Shown here: positions 51,301 through 61,487 of the stretch, in pieces | Numbering within the stretch: position 1 is the stretch's first letter | Layout of the letters: each line of letters begins with the position of its first letter | Assembly: GCA_013368375.1 (NCBI GenBank) | Contig: JAACJP010000006.1 | Location: 372,001-436,000 of the forward strand | Direction: 5' to 3' | DNA: 64,000 nt | Origin: Tricholomella constricta | Taxonomy: Eukaryota; Basidiomycota; Agaricomycetes; Agaricales; Lyophyllaceae | Translations under genes and position numbers: made by a program | The notes under the pieces: model-generated | Databases searched by the model: none | Seen by the model: the letters and a program-made list of their open reading frames with translations, nothing else | What the model was told of the DNA's origin: nothing

Positions 51301-54300
51301 TGGAGTCACAACCCCAGCGACCAAAGTTAAATTGGAGGATACCGATGGCCGCATTCGGCGCCATCGCTCACTAGAGAAACGAAAGGAATGACTCAAAGTC
51401 ACAGTAGAAGATGACGATGATCCTGACAATGAGGGTAGGCCGATAAATAGCCTACTGAAGGATCATCCAGCCTTATTACTGTCTGAGGAAGAGTTTCAAG
51501 AAACTCTTAAGGAGGGGGATAAGCCACCTCTGAAGACGAAGAAATCCCAAAGAAGACAACAGAAGGCGCCGAATGAGCCTTCAAAAGAACAAGTTAATAA
51601 GCCACGCGAAGAACGTCAGCGCGACACTGAAGCGCTAAAGACGAACAACGCCGATAAGGATACGGGATCAGAACCGTATTCCGATGCAAGCAATCGATCA
51701 TTCTGGGACCGGCCTGACCCACATCCACAGTATGAGTGGATGTTCGACCCAAGGATGCCACAAGAATGGAACGCAGTAATAGCATCCATGCGGGCTCACA
51801 AAGGACGGAACATAGGCACGCTAGGAAAAGCGTACCGAAATGCCCGTCCTGAAGAAGTGTCGGAACCAACGGAAATGAACGTTCCGGTGAATATACGATG
51901 GGCGAAGAGACCGTTATATCGGTTACCAGTGAACGACGAGAGCGACTTTGCTCTCGTAAAACTACGAGCTAGGTTTGATGATAAACCTAGCAAAGAGGAT
52001 GCAGCGGATATACGCGCAGCACGATCTGCCAAAGAAAAGGGTAAGGCGCCTAATGGAGACCTCACCCCAGAAGACTATCCACGACTTCGTCAGCAATGGC
52101 ATGACGAATTTGAAGACATGGTGGGTGGTACGAAACAACAGTTACCACCCTGGCGAGAAGTCAACCACGAGATAACACTCGTCGATGATGAGAAGCAATA
52201 TCAGTACCACATGCCGAGGTGTCCCATGTCCCTTCGTGAAGAATTCTACGCGAAGGTCAATCGTTATACGGACTCCAAATGGTGGGAGCCTCGTTCGGTG
52301 AAACAGGCAGCGCCGCTGCTATGTATTCCGAAAAAGGACGGCTCCCTAAGAACACTCTTGGATGCACGGCAACGTAACGACAATACTATAAAGGACGTTA
52401 CGCCGTTGCCGGACCAGGAAGTCATCCGCGAGGATGTCGCAAGGGGAAAAATACGTTCAAAAATCGACTTAACGGATGCGTACGAACAAGTACGCATCCT
52501 CGAAAAAGACGTGCATAAAACCACATTCGCAACGATAGCGGGAACATACGTGAGTAACATCATGCAGATTGGGGACTGTAATGCCCCCGCAACATTTCAA
52601 CGATTAATGACGTCCATATTTCGGGACGTCATTGGGAAGTTTATGCATGTATATTTGGATGATATATTCATATTCTCGAACTCTATAGAAGAACATGAAG
52701 ACCATTTACGAGTTGTGTTCGAACGATTACGCGAAAAATCACTCTACCTCAAATGGAAGAAATGCGAATTGTATTCGGACCGCGTTGACTGCCTTGGTCA
52801 TATCATCGACGACCAAGGAATTCACCCCGACGCAGATAAACTGGCACGGATTCGTGAATGGAGGACACCACGGAACTATAACGATATCCAACGATTCGTT
52901 GGACTGGTTAACTATCTGGGACAATTCCTCCCAGATATATCAGCCTACACTGGACCGTTGATGGCGATGACCGAGAACGGATCGCCATTCTACTGGAGGC
53001 CGATTCACCAACGATGCTTTGAAATGATCAAGCATATATGTTGTACTACACCGATTATTCGGCCTATTCAACCAAAGACAGGTGAACCAATATGGATTAT
53101 CTGCGACGCCTCAAAATCAGGCGTCGGAGCGATGTATGAGCAAGGACCTACATGGATCCAAGCTCAACCGGCGGGATTCATGTCCAAGAAGTTTACCAAT
53201 GCACAGCAGAATTACGCTGTGCATGAACTAGAAACTCTGGCAATCCTCGAAGCACTACTTAAGTGGGAGGATAAACTTGTGGGTTATAAAATCCACATCA
53301 TTACCGACCACAAAGCCCTCGAATTCTTTAAAACCCAGGTGAACTTATCACCTAGGCAGCGTCGATGGATGGAATATATGTCGCGATTCAACTTCGACAT
53401 TACCTATGTGAAAGGTGATTTGAATAAAGTCGCTGACTGCCTATAGCGGTATTTCGAGAGCGATACCCATCAAGATCGTTACGATGTCCACGACTTCGTA
53501 GCCGCTGATGCGAGAATCGATCCTACTGGTGAAGACCTGCCAGCACCACGATACCATGAGATCGTGGAAAAAGTGGTCGAGATTCGAGCAATGAAAGACG
53601 TAGAAATACGTCGCAGCAAGCGTCTTCAAGAACGCCAGGAGGATCGAGATATTGAAGCCCAGATAATGGAAGATGCGGCACCAAGTACTGCATCCGGGGC
53701 ATCATCACATCCTCAGGGGAGTCTGAATCCAACCGAACGTGAACGTACGGTCGGAGATATGGTATTAGGGAGGGACACAGTCGCTCCTCCCCCAGATACA
53801 ACGGATGCGAAGATCCGCCGAGAGGTTATCTTAGGATACCCGAAGGATAAACTATTCTCGGTTATCCTTGATAAGCCTAAGGAATTTCGTGCATTCACCA
53901 CGAAAGATAAACTTATTTGGACCACGAACGCGATAAATGACAGTGTTCTATGTATTCCTCGAGAACCGGAGCTCATCACATCTATCCTAGAACAAGCCCA
54001 TAAAACTATGGGCCATTTTGGTGCTGAACGAACAACAGAGTATATTCGACGATGGTACTGGTGGCCATCGCTAGCCACTACCGTTCGCACGTTTTGTAAG
54101 ACGTGCGAGTACTGCCAACAGATCAAGACATCGAACCAGAAACCGTCAGGGAAACTTCATTCCCTACCAGTACCGACGAAACCTTGGGACTCCATTGGAA
54201 TGGACTTTATTGGTCCATTTCCAGAATCTCATGGATATAACTACCTATGGGTAGTAATCTGTCGTATGACCAGTATGGTGCATATGATACCCATACATAC

Positions 54301-55259
54301 GACTATGACAGCAGCCCAATTATCTTGGGTATATTTACGGGAAATTGTCAGGCTACACGGCCTACCCAGCTCGATCGTAAGCGATCGAGACTCTAAATTT
54401 ACGTCGCGCCACCAGGAGCTAAGCTCCTAATGTCGACATCTTTCCATCCCCAGACGGATGGACAGACGGAGCGGGCCAATCGTAGTATTGGCCAGATATT
54501 TCGCGCCGTCGTGAGGCATGACCAGAAGGACTGGGTGGATCGTGTACCCATGGCTGAGTTCGCGATAAACGCGAGCGTATCGGCCACTACCAAGTTCGCG
54601 CCATTCGAGCTCAATGGTGGATATATGCCATCCATGTTGAAGGAAATACGCTCAGACAGCGTAATACCGAAGGGAATTCGGGGGTACGCCGAACGAGCCT
54701 TACGAAACATAGCAGAGGCTCATGACGCTATAATCGAGGTGCGTGTATTTCAAACGCACGAGGCTAACAGGCGTCGCTCGGTCAGCCCTGATATAAATGG
54801 GGGTGACTTGGTGTATCTATCAACCAAGAACTTGAATCTCCCCAAGGGACGTGCCCGATGTGCCCGAAGTTTGTCGGGCCCTACAAAGTCTTGAAAGCCA
54901 TGCCAGAAACTTCGAACTACACGTTGGAATTGCCGACGGCGCTTATGGAGCGCCGGATACACCCAACGTTTCACATTTCTCTGTTGCGTCCCTACTACGC
55001 AACGAATGATACAATGTTTCCAAACCGAACCCACCCGGAGCCCTATGATTTTGGGGCGCCGGATAATCATGAATGGTTTGTGGAAGAGATCTTGGGCCAT
55101 AGATGGACCCAAGATAACACTATCGAATACCAAGTTCGGTGGAGCCTAGGAGACACCACCTGGGAACCGCACGCGAACTGCAACAAGCTAGCGGCACTCG
55201 ACCGCTATTTTGAATTGCAGGGAGTAAGGAGCGCGTCTAAGTTGCCGCGACGAGTCTAG
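48329..55259 (+). pseudogene. Gypsy-2 gag-pro-pol, one frame with three stops and two frameshifts
   Basis: From 48329 one frame runs through gag (capsid LEEWLSSLVVMLAVSQFGGA ..., zinc knuckle CFNCGGIGHFAKDC at about 50578-50620). The protease (TLWDSGSTTTGLT, about 51010) and RT (TLLDARQRNDNTI, catalytic VYLDDIFIFSN at about 52650) come next. RNase H (ICDASKSGVGAMY) and integrase (AHKTMGHFGAERT ... CEYCQQIK; GMDFIGPF; VSDRDSKF) follow. In-frame stops: TGA 51218-51220, TGA 51388-51390, TAG 53444-53446. Frameshifts occur near 54420 (after SKFTSRHQE) and near 54860. The last frame carries PKFVGPYKVLKAM and a chromodomain (WFVEEILGHRWTQDNTIEYQ ... TWEPHANC), stop 55259. There is no gag-pol frame change, unlike Gypsy-1. 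Confidence 0.88.
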
Positions 55260-55389
55260 ACTGTGGCGCGATCATGTGACCATGGCGATCAAGACAATTA
55301 CATAACCATCAAAAGTTATGACAGGAGGGTAAATATGTTTTTTTTCGCGCTAGTACGCGTAATCAACTTCAACCACCACCACCAACACA

Positions 55390-57318
55390 ATGAACCCCAA
55401 CCAAAGCTCAAGCAACGACGCGACTCGGGGCGGCGACAGCCGCACCGAATTTCAAAATTTGAACCCGGGAACGAGTTCAAGTGGGGGGGAACTGCAGGGG
55501 CGCGCGGAAAACGCGCCCCCGCATCCTACCTACATGGGCTCGCAGCCCCATATGTACCAGTACCCGTCGGTTGGCCAGATGAGCCAACCGCCCCATCAGG
55601 GGCACCAACCATACTCGCCGGTTGGCCACATGAGCCAACAGCTCCATCAAGGGCAACAACCACCTATGGGTGGTTATTATCAACCGTCGATGGCATTTCA
55701 ACAGATGCCATCAATGTCGAGCCAGATGGGGTACCCGCAGCCGATGTGGTATCCCCAGATGTCCATGCCACCGGTACCGCAACAAACGCGGTACAACGAA
55801 TCTGAGCAGATGGAGGTAGATGACCATAGTCATCTACGGGAACCGACCCCTCCTACGCAAGTGACGCGCGGCGAGTCATCGCGGCGCCACGTCGCGCAGC
55901 ACGCAGACGACAACAGAGTGTCGTCTGCGTCGAGCTCGCGAAGACCGACAGACGACCACAGAGCGTCGTCTGCATCAAGCTCTCGGAGACCATTTGCAGA
56001 CAATGGTCTCCTTACTTCCCTTCTGGACCGACTGGAAGACGCGGGTATTCACCGCGAATTCTGTGATTTCTTGGACGACGGAATGGCGCAGCTGGTCATT
56101 ACCCAGCTGCTAGATGGATACGAGGGAGCCCGCGCGGAGCTGGCCCGCGTAAGGGCGAGAGAGACGGCCATGGCTGAGCAACTCAGCCTGGCAAGAAAAC
56201 GACCGGCTGTAGTGTCGCCGGATCGAGGGGAGGGACCATCATCCCGACCCATGAAGAGGCAGCAGACGGAGGTGCGTCGAGAGGAACGCACCTCGTATGA
56301 GCCGAGACGGCAGCAGAGGAGCGAAGCTGGCAGGCGTCAGGAACGATGCCCGGAACAGGATCAACGGCGTCCCGAGCGCCATCCAGACCAGGAAGTGCGG
56401 CGTGATGAACGCCCACTCGACTATGGCTCTCCACGGGATGAGCGTCGTGAGGACCAGGGAGCGCGCCAAGTGCGCCCCCTACCTGCTCGGGAAGTAGAGC
56501 GGATTGCGTCAACATCGTCGACGCAAACGGTACCAATCCCACAAGACCCAGCTGGAGTATCGCTCCCCTTACCGCCCCTGGGAGAAAGCCGGGTGCGGAA
56601 TCCAGAGAGAGGTTCCCAGAAGAAGGAACCTGTCGGCAAGTATATGATGCCGGCGCCATCTCCCGCACCACCCACTACGATGGTGCAGCCCCCAACGCCG
56701 CCTCCCGCCAAAGGCAAACAAAAGGCCTCGGACCCATACACCGAGGCTATGGACGAGTCGGATTGGGGTGAGTCTTCGGATGATGGGAAGCCCGTCAGCA
56801 AGAAGAAGGCTGCCGGGCAGAAGCAGCACCGCGAGAGTATGGCTTGCAAGGCTGAGAAGGAGGCTTCGGGGCGGATCCCTGATGAGCTTGGGGTGGTCTT
56901 CATCAACGACCGCCACGAGAGGGACAACCGCTTCTGGGACATGCTATCGCAGACGATTTATGTATCGTCCGCCCAGAACCGTGCCTATGCGCTCGGAACG
57001 GCGGCTCGCGTCTCAGAAAGTGAGCTGGGGACGGGACACAACTCCAGCCCCCCACATGGACGGCTATATGCCGTCGCACCACGCGGGTTCCCAATGAACC
57101 CTCGTGAAGTCGATCAGCTCTATACGCTGATCAATGACCGCCGACGCGGTGTGACGGACGAAGAGCGGGCTGAGGCCTTCATGCTCTTCAGAGAGTTCCG
57201 TCGAGTATCACTATCGGTAGCGCCCTATGTGCGCGACCGGGCCATGAATCGTGCGAGCGTGGACGAATTCCGGAGTGACATAAGAGCCCAACTTTTTGCT
57301 TCATCATCCAACACCTAA
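55390..57318 (+). CDS. Accessory ORF downstream of Gypsy-2 pol
   Basis: An uninterrupted 642-codon frame starting MNPNQSSSNDATRGGDSRTE, 130 bp after the chromodomain stop. N-terminal 140 residues are Gln/Pro/Met/Tyr-rich with repeats (VGQMSQPPHQGHQ, VGHMSQQLHQGQQ). A segment with LLDRLEDAGIHREFCDFLDD follows, then a highly charged Arg/Glu region of short RRxER(x)P units (about 56270-56470). The C-terminal domain is ordered: GVVFINDRHERDNRFWDMLS and PRGFPMNPREVDQLYTLIND ... AEAFMLFREFRRVSLSVAPY. Related ORFs sit beside Gypsy elements in other mushroom genomes, as far as I recall; function is unknown. It is open although pol is broken. It ends 1 bp before the DnaJ ATG, so its last residues (after about RAQL) may be host sequence. 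Confidence 0.65.
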   Translation: MNPNQSSSNDATRGGDSRTEFQNLNPGTSSSGGELQGRAENAPPHPTYMGSQPHMYQYPSVGQMSQPPHQGHQPYSPVGHMSQQLHQGQQPPMGGYYQPSMAFQQMPSMSSQMGYPQPMWYPQMSMPPVPQQTRYNESEQMEVDDHSHLREPTPPTQVTRGESSRRHVAQHADDNRVSSASSSRRPTDDHRASSASSSRRPFADNGLLTSLLDRLEDAGIHREFCDFLDDGMAQLVITQLLDGYEGARAELARVRARETAMAEQLSLARKRPAVVSPDRGEGPSSRPMKRQQTEVRREERTSYEPRRQQRSEAGRRQERCPEQDQRRPERHPDQEVRRDERPLDYGSPRDERREDQGARQVRPLPAREVERIASTSSTQTVPIPQDPAGVSLPLPPLGESRVRNPERGSQKKEPVGKYMMPAPSPAPPTTMVQPPTPPPAKGKQKASDPYTEAMDESDWGESSDDGKPVSKKKAAGQKQHRESMACKAEKEASGRIPDELGVVFINDRHERDNRFWDMLSQTIYVSSAQNRAYALGTAARVSESELGTGHNSSPPHGRLYAVAPRGFPMNPREVDQLYTLINDRRRGVTDEERAEAFMLFREFRRVSLSVAPYVRDRAMNRASVDEFRSDIRAQLFASSSNT

Positions 57319-57319
57319 T

Positions 57320-58604
57320 ATGAACACTGAGGTCGAGGTAAACCCGTATGAACTCCTGGATGTCAAACTCGAGTCCAGCGAGCAAGAGATCAGAACCGCA
57401 TACCGCCAGCGTTCGCTCAAAGTCCATCCAGATAGGGTGCGTACATTTGTGAAAGAGGAATTCGTTCGAGGTCTAACTTACTCTGCCTACAGAATCCTAA
57501 TAACTCCGATGCTGGTGCGTTGACAATGCCGTATACTCCTCTATGGCTTTCCTGACTCGACGCGTACCATAGCCCGCAAATTTCATGAGTTAAACCAGGC
57601 GTATGAGCTGCTGCTCGATCCACTACGGCGGCTGGCACTAGACGCGAAGCTTCGACTGAAGCAGGCTCGTGCAGAGCGGTTCAAATCGTACGATAACAAG
57701 CGGAAGAACATGGTGGAGGAGCTGGAGGCCCGGGAACGTGAGTTCAAGAAGGCGAGAGTGGCGAAGCAGCAAGAGGAGGTGCAGCGGTGGCAGGAGACAG
57801 AACAGATTAAGGATCAGGGCAGGAGACTTAGGGAAGAGAAGGAGCGTGAGCTGCGGCAGAGGGAAGAGGAAAAGAGAAGGGCTGTCCAGGAGGCTTGGGA
57901 GGACGAACTTGAGGCGCCGTCTCTAGGTATGTATGGTCTGTTTTGGTGGACGAAGTTGCTCAATACACCTGCAGATCCACTGGATACGACCGTTCGTCTT
58001 AAATACAACCTGAAGGCCCATCCTGACCTCATGACGTCTGAGTCTATCGCTCAGCTTATGGCAACTTTTGGCCAGACTGACACGGATTCGATCGTTCTCT
58101 CGCTCAAACCACCAAAGAATGCCGCCAACAAACCTGTTAAGTTTGGCACGGCCCTCGTCCCTTTCAAACAGATCGGCGACGCGTTCGCTGCTGTGTGTGC
58201 GAGTGGTAAACTGGAACGCGGGCTGAACGGGATTGAGGTCGGGTGGGTCGGGGGCAAGGAACCGCCGATATTGGTATGGTTGAAGAAGATGGGAAAGTTG
58301 GGTATGCCGACGCCTCCTCTGCCCAAGCAGAGCGGGGCGCAGCTTTACGGAGAACAGACGCAGCCAGCGACTGATTCCTCGTCATTTTCGTCGTTCCCAT
58401 CATCCTTTGTATGTCCATCTCTTCATATGATTGCTTTTCTTAAGGTAAATTCGACTTCTACAGCCGGACATCCCAATCCCGGCAAAGGGACCTGGAAAAC
58501 CCTCACCTGGCCTGGATTACGAGTCCTTGACGCTCTTGCGTCTTAGGCAAGCGGAGAGGGAACGACTCGAACGTGAGATACAGGAACAAGAAGCGAAAGA
58601 ATAA
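57320..58604 (+). CDS. DnaJ protein, DNAJC17/Cwf23-like (J domain + RRM)
   Basis: Starts MNTEVEVNPYELLDVKLESS. Four short GT-AG introns: 57437-57492, 57515-57572, 57927-57974, 58409-58463. The J domain spans about residues 1-75 with the essential HPD (KVHPDR) just before intron 1. It continues NPNNSDA, then ARKFHELNQAYELLLDPLRR. A long charged coiled coil (NMVEELEAREREFKKARVAK ... EEEKRRAVQEAWEDE) follows, then an RRM-like domain (DTTVRLKYNLKAHPDLMTSE ... VKFGTALVPFKQIGDAFAAV ... IEVGWVGGKEP). The C-terminus is LDYESLTLLRLRQAERERLE, stop 58602-58604. J plus RRM is the build of spliceosome-linked Cwf23/DNAJC17. The gene looks intact. Confidence 0.88.
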
Positions 58605-59309
58605 GCCTGGACTGTGGACTTCGTTCTCGTGTCGTCGCATATTAAATTCTCAGCGCCGACTATCCACTACTCAGGGACCTTTCCTAAAGAGCCTGTATGT
58701 GAAAGGAGTTCCAACCGCGATTCTATCCATCATTGACACGTCTACGATAAACGTTCTCTGTCCTTCCTGCAAGGTACAGACGCGGGCGGCGAAATAGTCA
58801 CGACTGGCAGACCACCACCGTTATATCGCTGCACGACTTACATATCCTCCCGCGATCATTTCGCATACAGCTGCCGGAAGTCTCGCCTGCGCAACCCTCT
58901 CTTGCTTTCTTCTTCCATGCCTGCTCCTAGTCCACCAGCAGCAGGTCGCGCCACTTCTACCTCGATCAACATTTGGACTTCGCATCATCTTCTTCTCCAC
59001 AAATATCACGCTTTGGTCTATTGACTCTTATCTCTTCTTCAACTGCAACATGCGCGTAACTTGCTGAGCCAACGTAGCCTGGGATTCTCTGGCCCATAAA
59101 TTGTCTCGTTTTCCGATGCCGTTTCATTAATCCTGATGTCACAACGCATCACAAACTCGACACAACTTGCCATTTTGGTCTAGTGACACTGGTTGAACAA
59201 CTGGCCAAGAGCCAAACAGCCAGTGTCGTATTTTCTTTTGAGCGGCACTGGCCTCCACAATCGTATTTCGTTTCGAGACTTGATTATCATAGAGCAACGA
59301 TAGAGGAAC
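58605..59309. other. Intergenic region, no gene supported
   Basis: A CT-rich upstream region of the F-box gene with a small imperfect repeat (gccagtgtcgtattttctttt... / ctcgtatttcgtttcg). No coding content is supported. Confidence 0.5.
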
Positions 59310-61136
59310 TTGTATGCCAGATACTTCGACGACCTCCTCCCAGCCGTTGATGTTTATACATGTTTAATCTTTGGGAAGTCTATTATCTGCTCGCGCGGCC
59401 GCGTGCGCATCCTCGACGCCTTGCAAACACGATATCTATCACCTCTTCCCAGGTTTCAAACGCTTGCGATACCTACAGAACTACGCCAGGCCAGGCATTG
59501 GCTTCCACGCCTTTGCCTTCTCGAAGCAATCTGCTCTAGGATGGCCGAAAATACCGGAAGTGCCGCGGCATTTCAGTCCAACGCGGGAACCAAAAAATCA
59601 CGGATGTTTAAGAGGAAGCAAAGGCGATCAGAGAGAGGAAAACATGCAAAGGCGTTGCGCGAGAGCTCGAAAAACTCTTCCTCCCTTAGTCTTCCCCCCA
59701 TCGTTACCGCAGCTCGCCCTCCTGCTCCTGCTCCTGCTCCTGCTTCTGCTTCTGCTCCCAAACCCATCCCAGAAGCTTACTTTGTGGATGTCTGCGCGTC
59801 AGCCCAGTCTACATCAGGCAAGGTCATCGATCTCGGAAGCTCGCCTCGCACCTACCACGGTTACCTCCCTCTCGATGTCCTCGGCGAGATCTTTGTACTT
59901 TGTCTTCCTTCTGATGTATCACTTAGGACCAGGCGAAATGAGGCTCCTCTGGTCCTTAGCCACGTGTGTAGGCATTGGCGACGCGTTTCTCTGGACCTTT
60001 CCATTCTCTGGAACGCGTTCTCCGCCGTGAAGAGGAAAGGTCGGCCCCTCTTCCAGCGACAACTCCTCCATCTCTTCATCCATCGATCCCGCACGCGACC
60101 TCTCAAGTTCAAAATCTCAGCACCGGCGGAAAACGGGTTCATGGAGGTGCTTATGGCTCATGTCTCTCGGTGGAAAGAGGTCACTGTCGTCTTTGGCGAG
60201 TCGAGACCATTTGCGGAACTCTTCTTCAATATTTCGTCGACGCCGATACTTGAAGTCCTCACGGTAGACGCTACGACCTGCGTCAACCAGAAAATTTTAG
60301 AAAAGATTCCAGAAGTCACTGCGGATATGGCTAACCTTCGCCGACTCATTTGGATGAGCAAGAAGATTCCTACCACCTTCTTGGCAATTCCTGTACATCA
60401 GCTGGTGCATCTTGATTTGTGGTGTGCTCTCAGCATGCAGGATTGCCTTACCATCCTCACATACTGTAGCAAGCTCGTCACTCTCAAACTGGACCTTAAA
60501 GGGACGTCCTCTGTCGTTCCAGCTACTTCCTCCTTCATAACCATCCCTACCCTGATCCACATCGATGTCATCGTGTATTGTGAACTGGTAGACTTCTTAT
60601 CTCACTTCACACTCCCGAGTCTTCGTTTTATCCGTGTCATGCACAGACAAAGGTTCACCCACAACTTCATTGGCTTAGAGGAATTCTGCAATCGATCTAG
60701 ATGCACTCTTGAAACATTCTGGGTGAACGACAGACGCCAAACAGCACAAACCATCATTCGTTACATCTTCCTCCCATGCCTTCAATCCATCAGAGAACTT
60801 CATATCCTCGCCGGAGGAATAGACGACGCCTTCTTCAAGGCTCTCATGGTACCAGAGACTCGAGGCTCCTGTGAGGCGCTGCTCTTGCCTCGCCTCAAAC
60901 GGATCATCGTTGGACGATGTACCACGACGGATGGAATAATCGCACATATGATTGAGTCACGCTGCAGGTCAGACCAGGGGATAATGCAGGATACGTGTTT
61001 CGAGGTGGTTAGCGTGTTGTTTCGCGTGGGGATGGGAAAGTCTGGCGTCTCGAATCGACATCCCGAAGATATCATGCGCTTCAAGACTTTTAATTCCCGT
61101 AAGAGCGAGGTCAGAGTCTTCTGGGAATGGAAATGA
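59310..61136 (+). CDS. F-box / LRR protein
   Basis: An uninterrupted 608-codon frame. The likely start is the Met at residue 78 (59541, MAENTGSAAAFQSNAGTKKS), because the preceding 77 codons have no conserved character; 59310 remains possible. A basic, low-complexity N-terminus with an Ala/Pro repeat (PAPAPAPASASAPKP, about 59715-59760) comes first. Next is the F-box (YLPLDVLGEIFVLCLPSDVS ... APLVLSHVCRHWRRVSLDLS, about 59860-60020). Irregular leucine-rich repeats follow to the end (LEVLTVDATTC, LRRLIWMSKKIP, LVTLKLDLKG, LPSLRFIRVMH). Such proteins act as substrate adaptors of SCF ubiquitin ligases and are greatly expanded in mushroom fungi. No intron is needed. Substrate unknown. Confidence 0.85.
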   Translation: MYARYFDDLLPAVDVYTCLIFGKSIICSRGRVRILDALQTRYLSPLPRFQTLAIPTELRQARHWLPRLCLLEAICSRMAENTGSAAAFQSNAGTKKSRMFKRKQRRSERGKHAKALRESSKNSSSLSLPPIVTAARPPAPAPAPASASAPKPIPEAYFVDVCASAQSTSGKVIDLGSSPRTYHGYLPLDVLGEIFVLCLPSDVSLRTRRNEAPLVLSHVCRHWRRVSLDLSILWNAFSAVKRKGRPLFQRQLLHLFIHRSRTRPLKFKISAPAENGFMEVLMAHVSRWKEVTVVFGESRPFAELFFNISSTPILEVLTVDATTCVNQKILEKIPEVTADMANLRRLIWMSKKIPTTFLAIPVHQLVHLDLWCALSMQDCLTILTYCSKLVTLKLDLKGTSSVVPATSSFITIPTLIHIDVIVYCELVDFLSHFTLPSLRFIRVMHRQRFTHNFIGLEEFCNRSRCTLETFWVNDRRQTAQTIIRYIFLPCLQSIRELHILAGGIDDAFFKALMVPETRGSCEALLLPRLKRIIVGRCTTTDGIIAHMIESRCRSDQGIMQDTCFEVVSVLFRVGMGKSGVSNRHPEDIMRFKTFNSRKSEVRVFWEWK

Positions 61137-61487
61137 GACACAACTCCGGCGCATTACTAGCTTCTAGACATGTAGGATTGTGGACATTGATTTGTACTAT
61201 GGTTGTAGGATTTGAGCAGACACCCACTAGTGGGTGGTGTTGGACACCTTTCGCGGAACATATACTTTGTAAATATTTTACATATGAATCTACAGTCGGG
61301 CAACTGTTCTAATATACTGATTTTATCATAGGAAGATACAAGCAGAACCATCATATAGTGATCCCCACCGCAACAGGGAATGGTACAAGTCGAGAATGAT
61401 TATTTGCAACCGCGGTAGCATGGGAAGAAATCATATTCAACGTCGTAGATGTCATTAGATGTCATGGCATAATAAGTGCAGAAATAA

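Larger units (their letters stand above)
48010..57318 (+). mobile_element. Gypsy-2, decayed chromodomain Ty3/Gypsy element
   Basis: Plus-strand element: LTR, gag-pro-RT-RNaseH-IN-chromodomain to 55259, then an accessory ORF (55390-57318). No 3' LTR is recognisable before the DnaJ gene at 57320. The right limit given here is simply the end of the accessory ORF. It belongs to the same family as gag A, the element it landed in. Confidence 0.75.
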
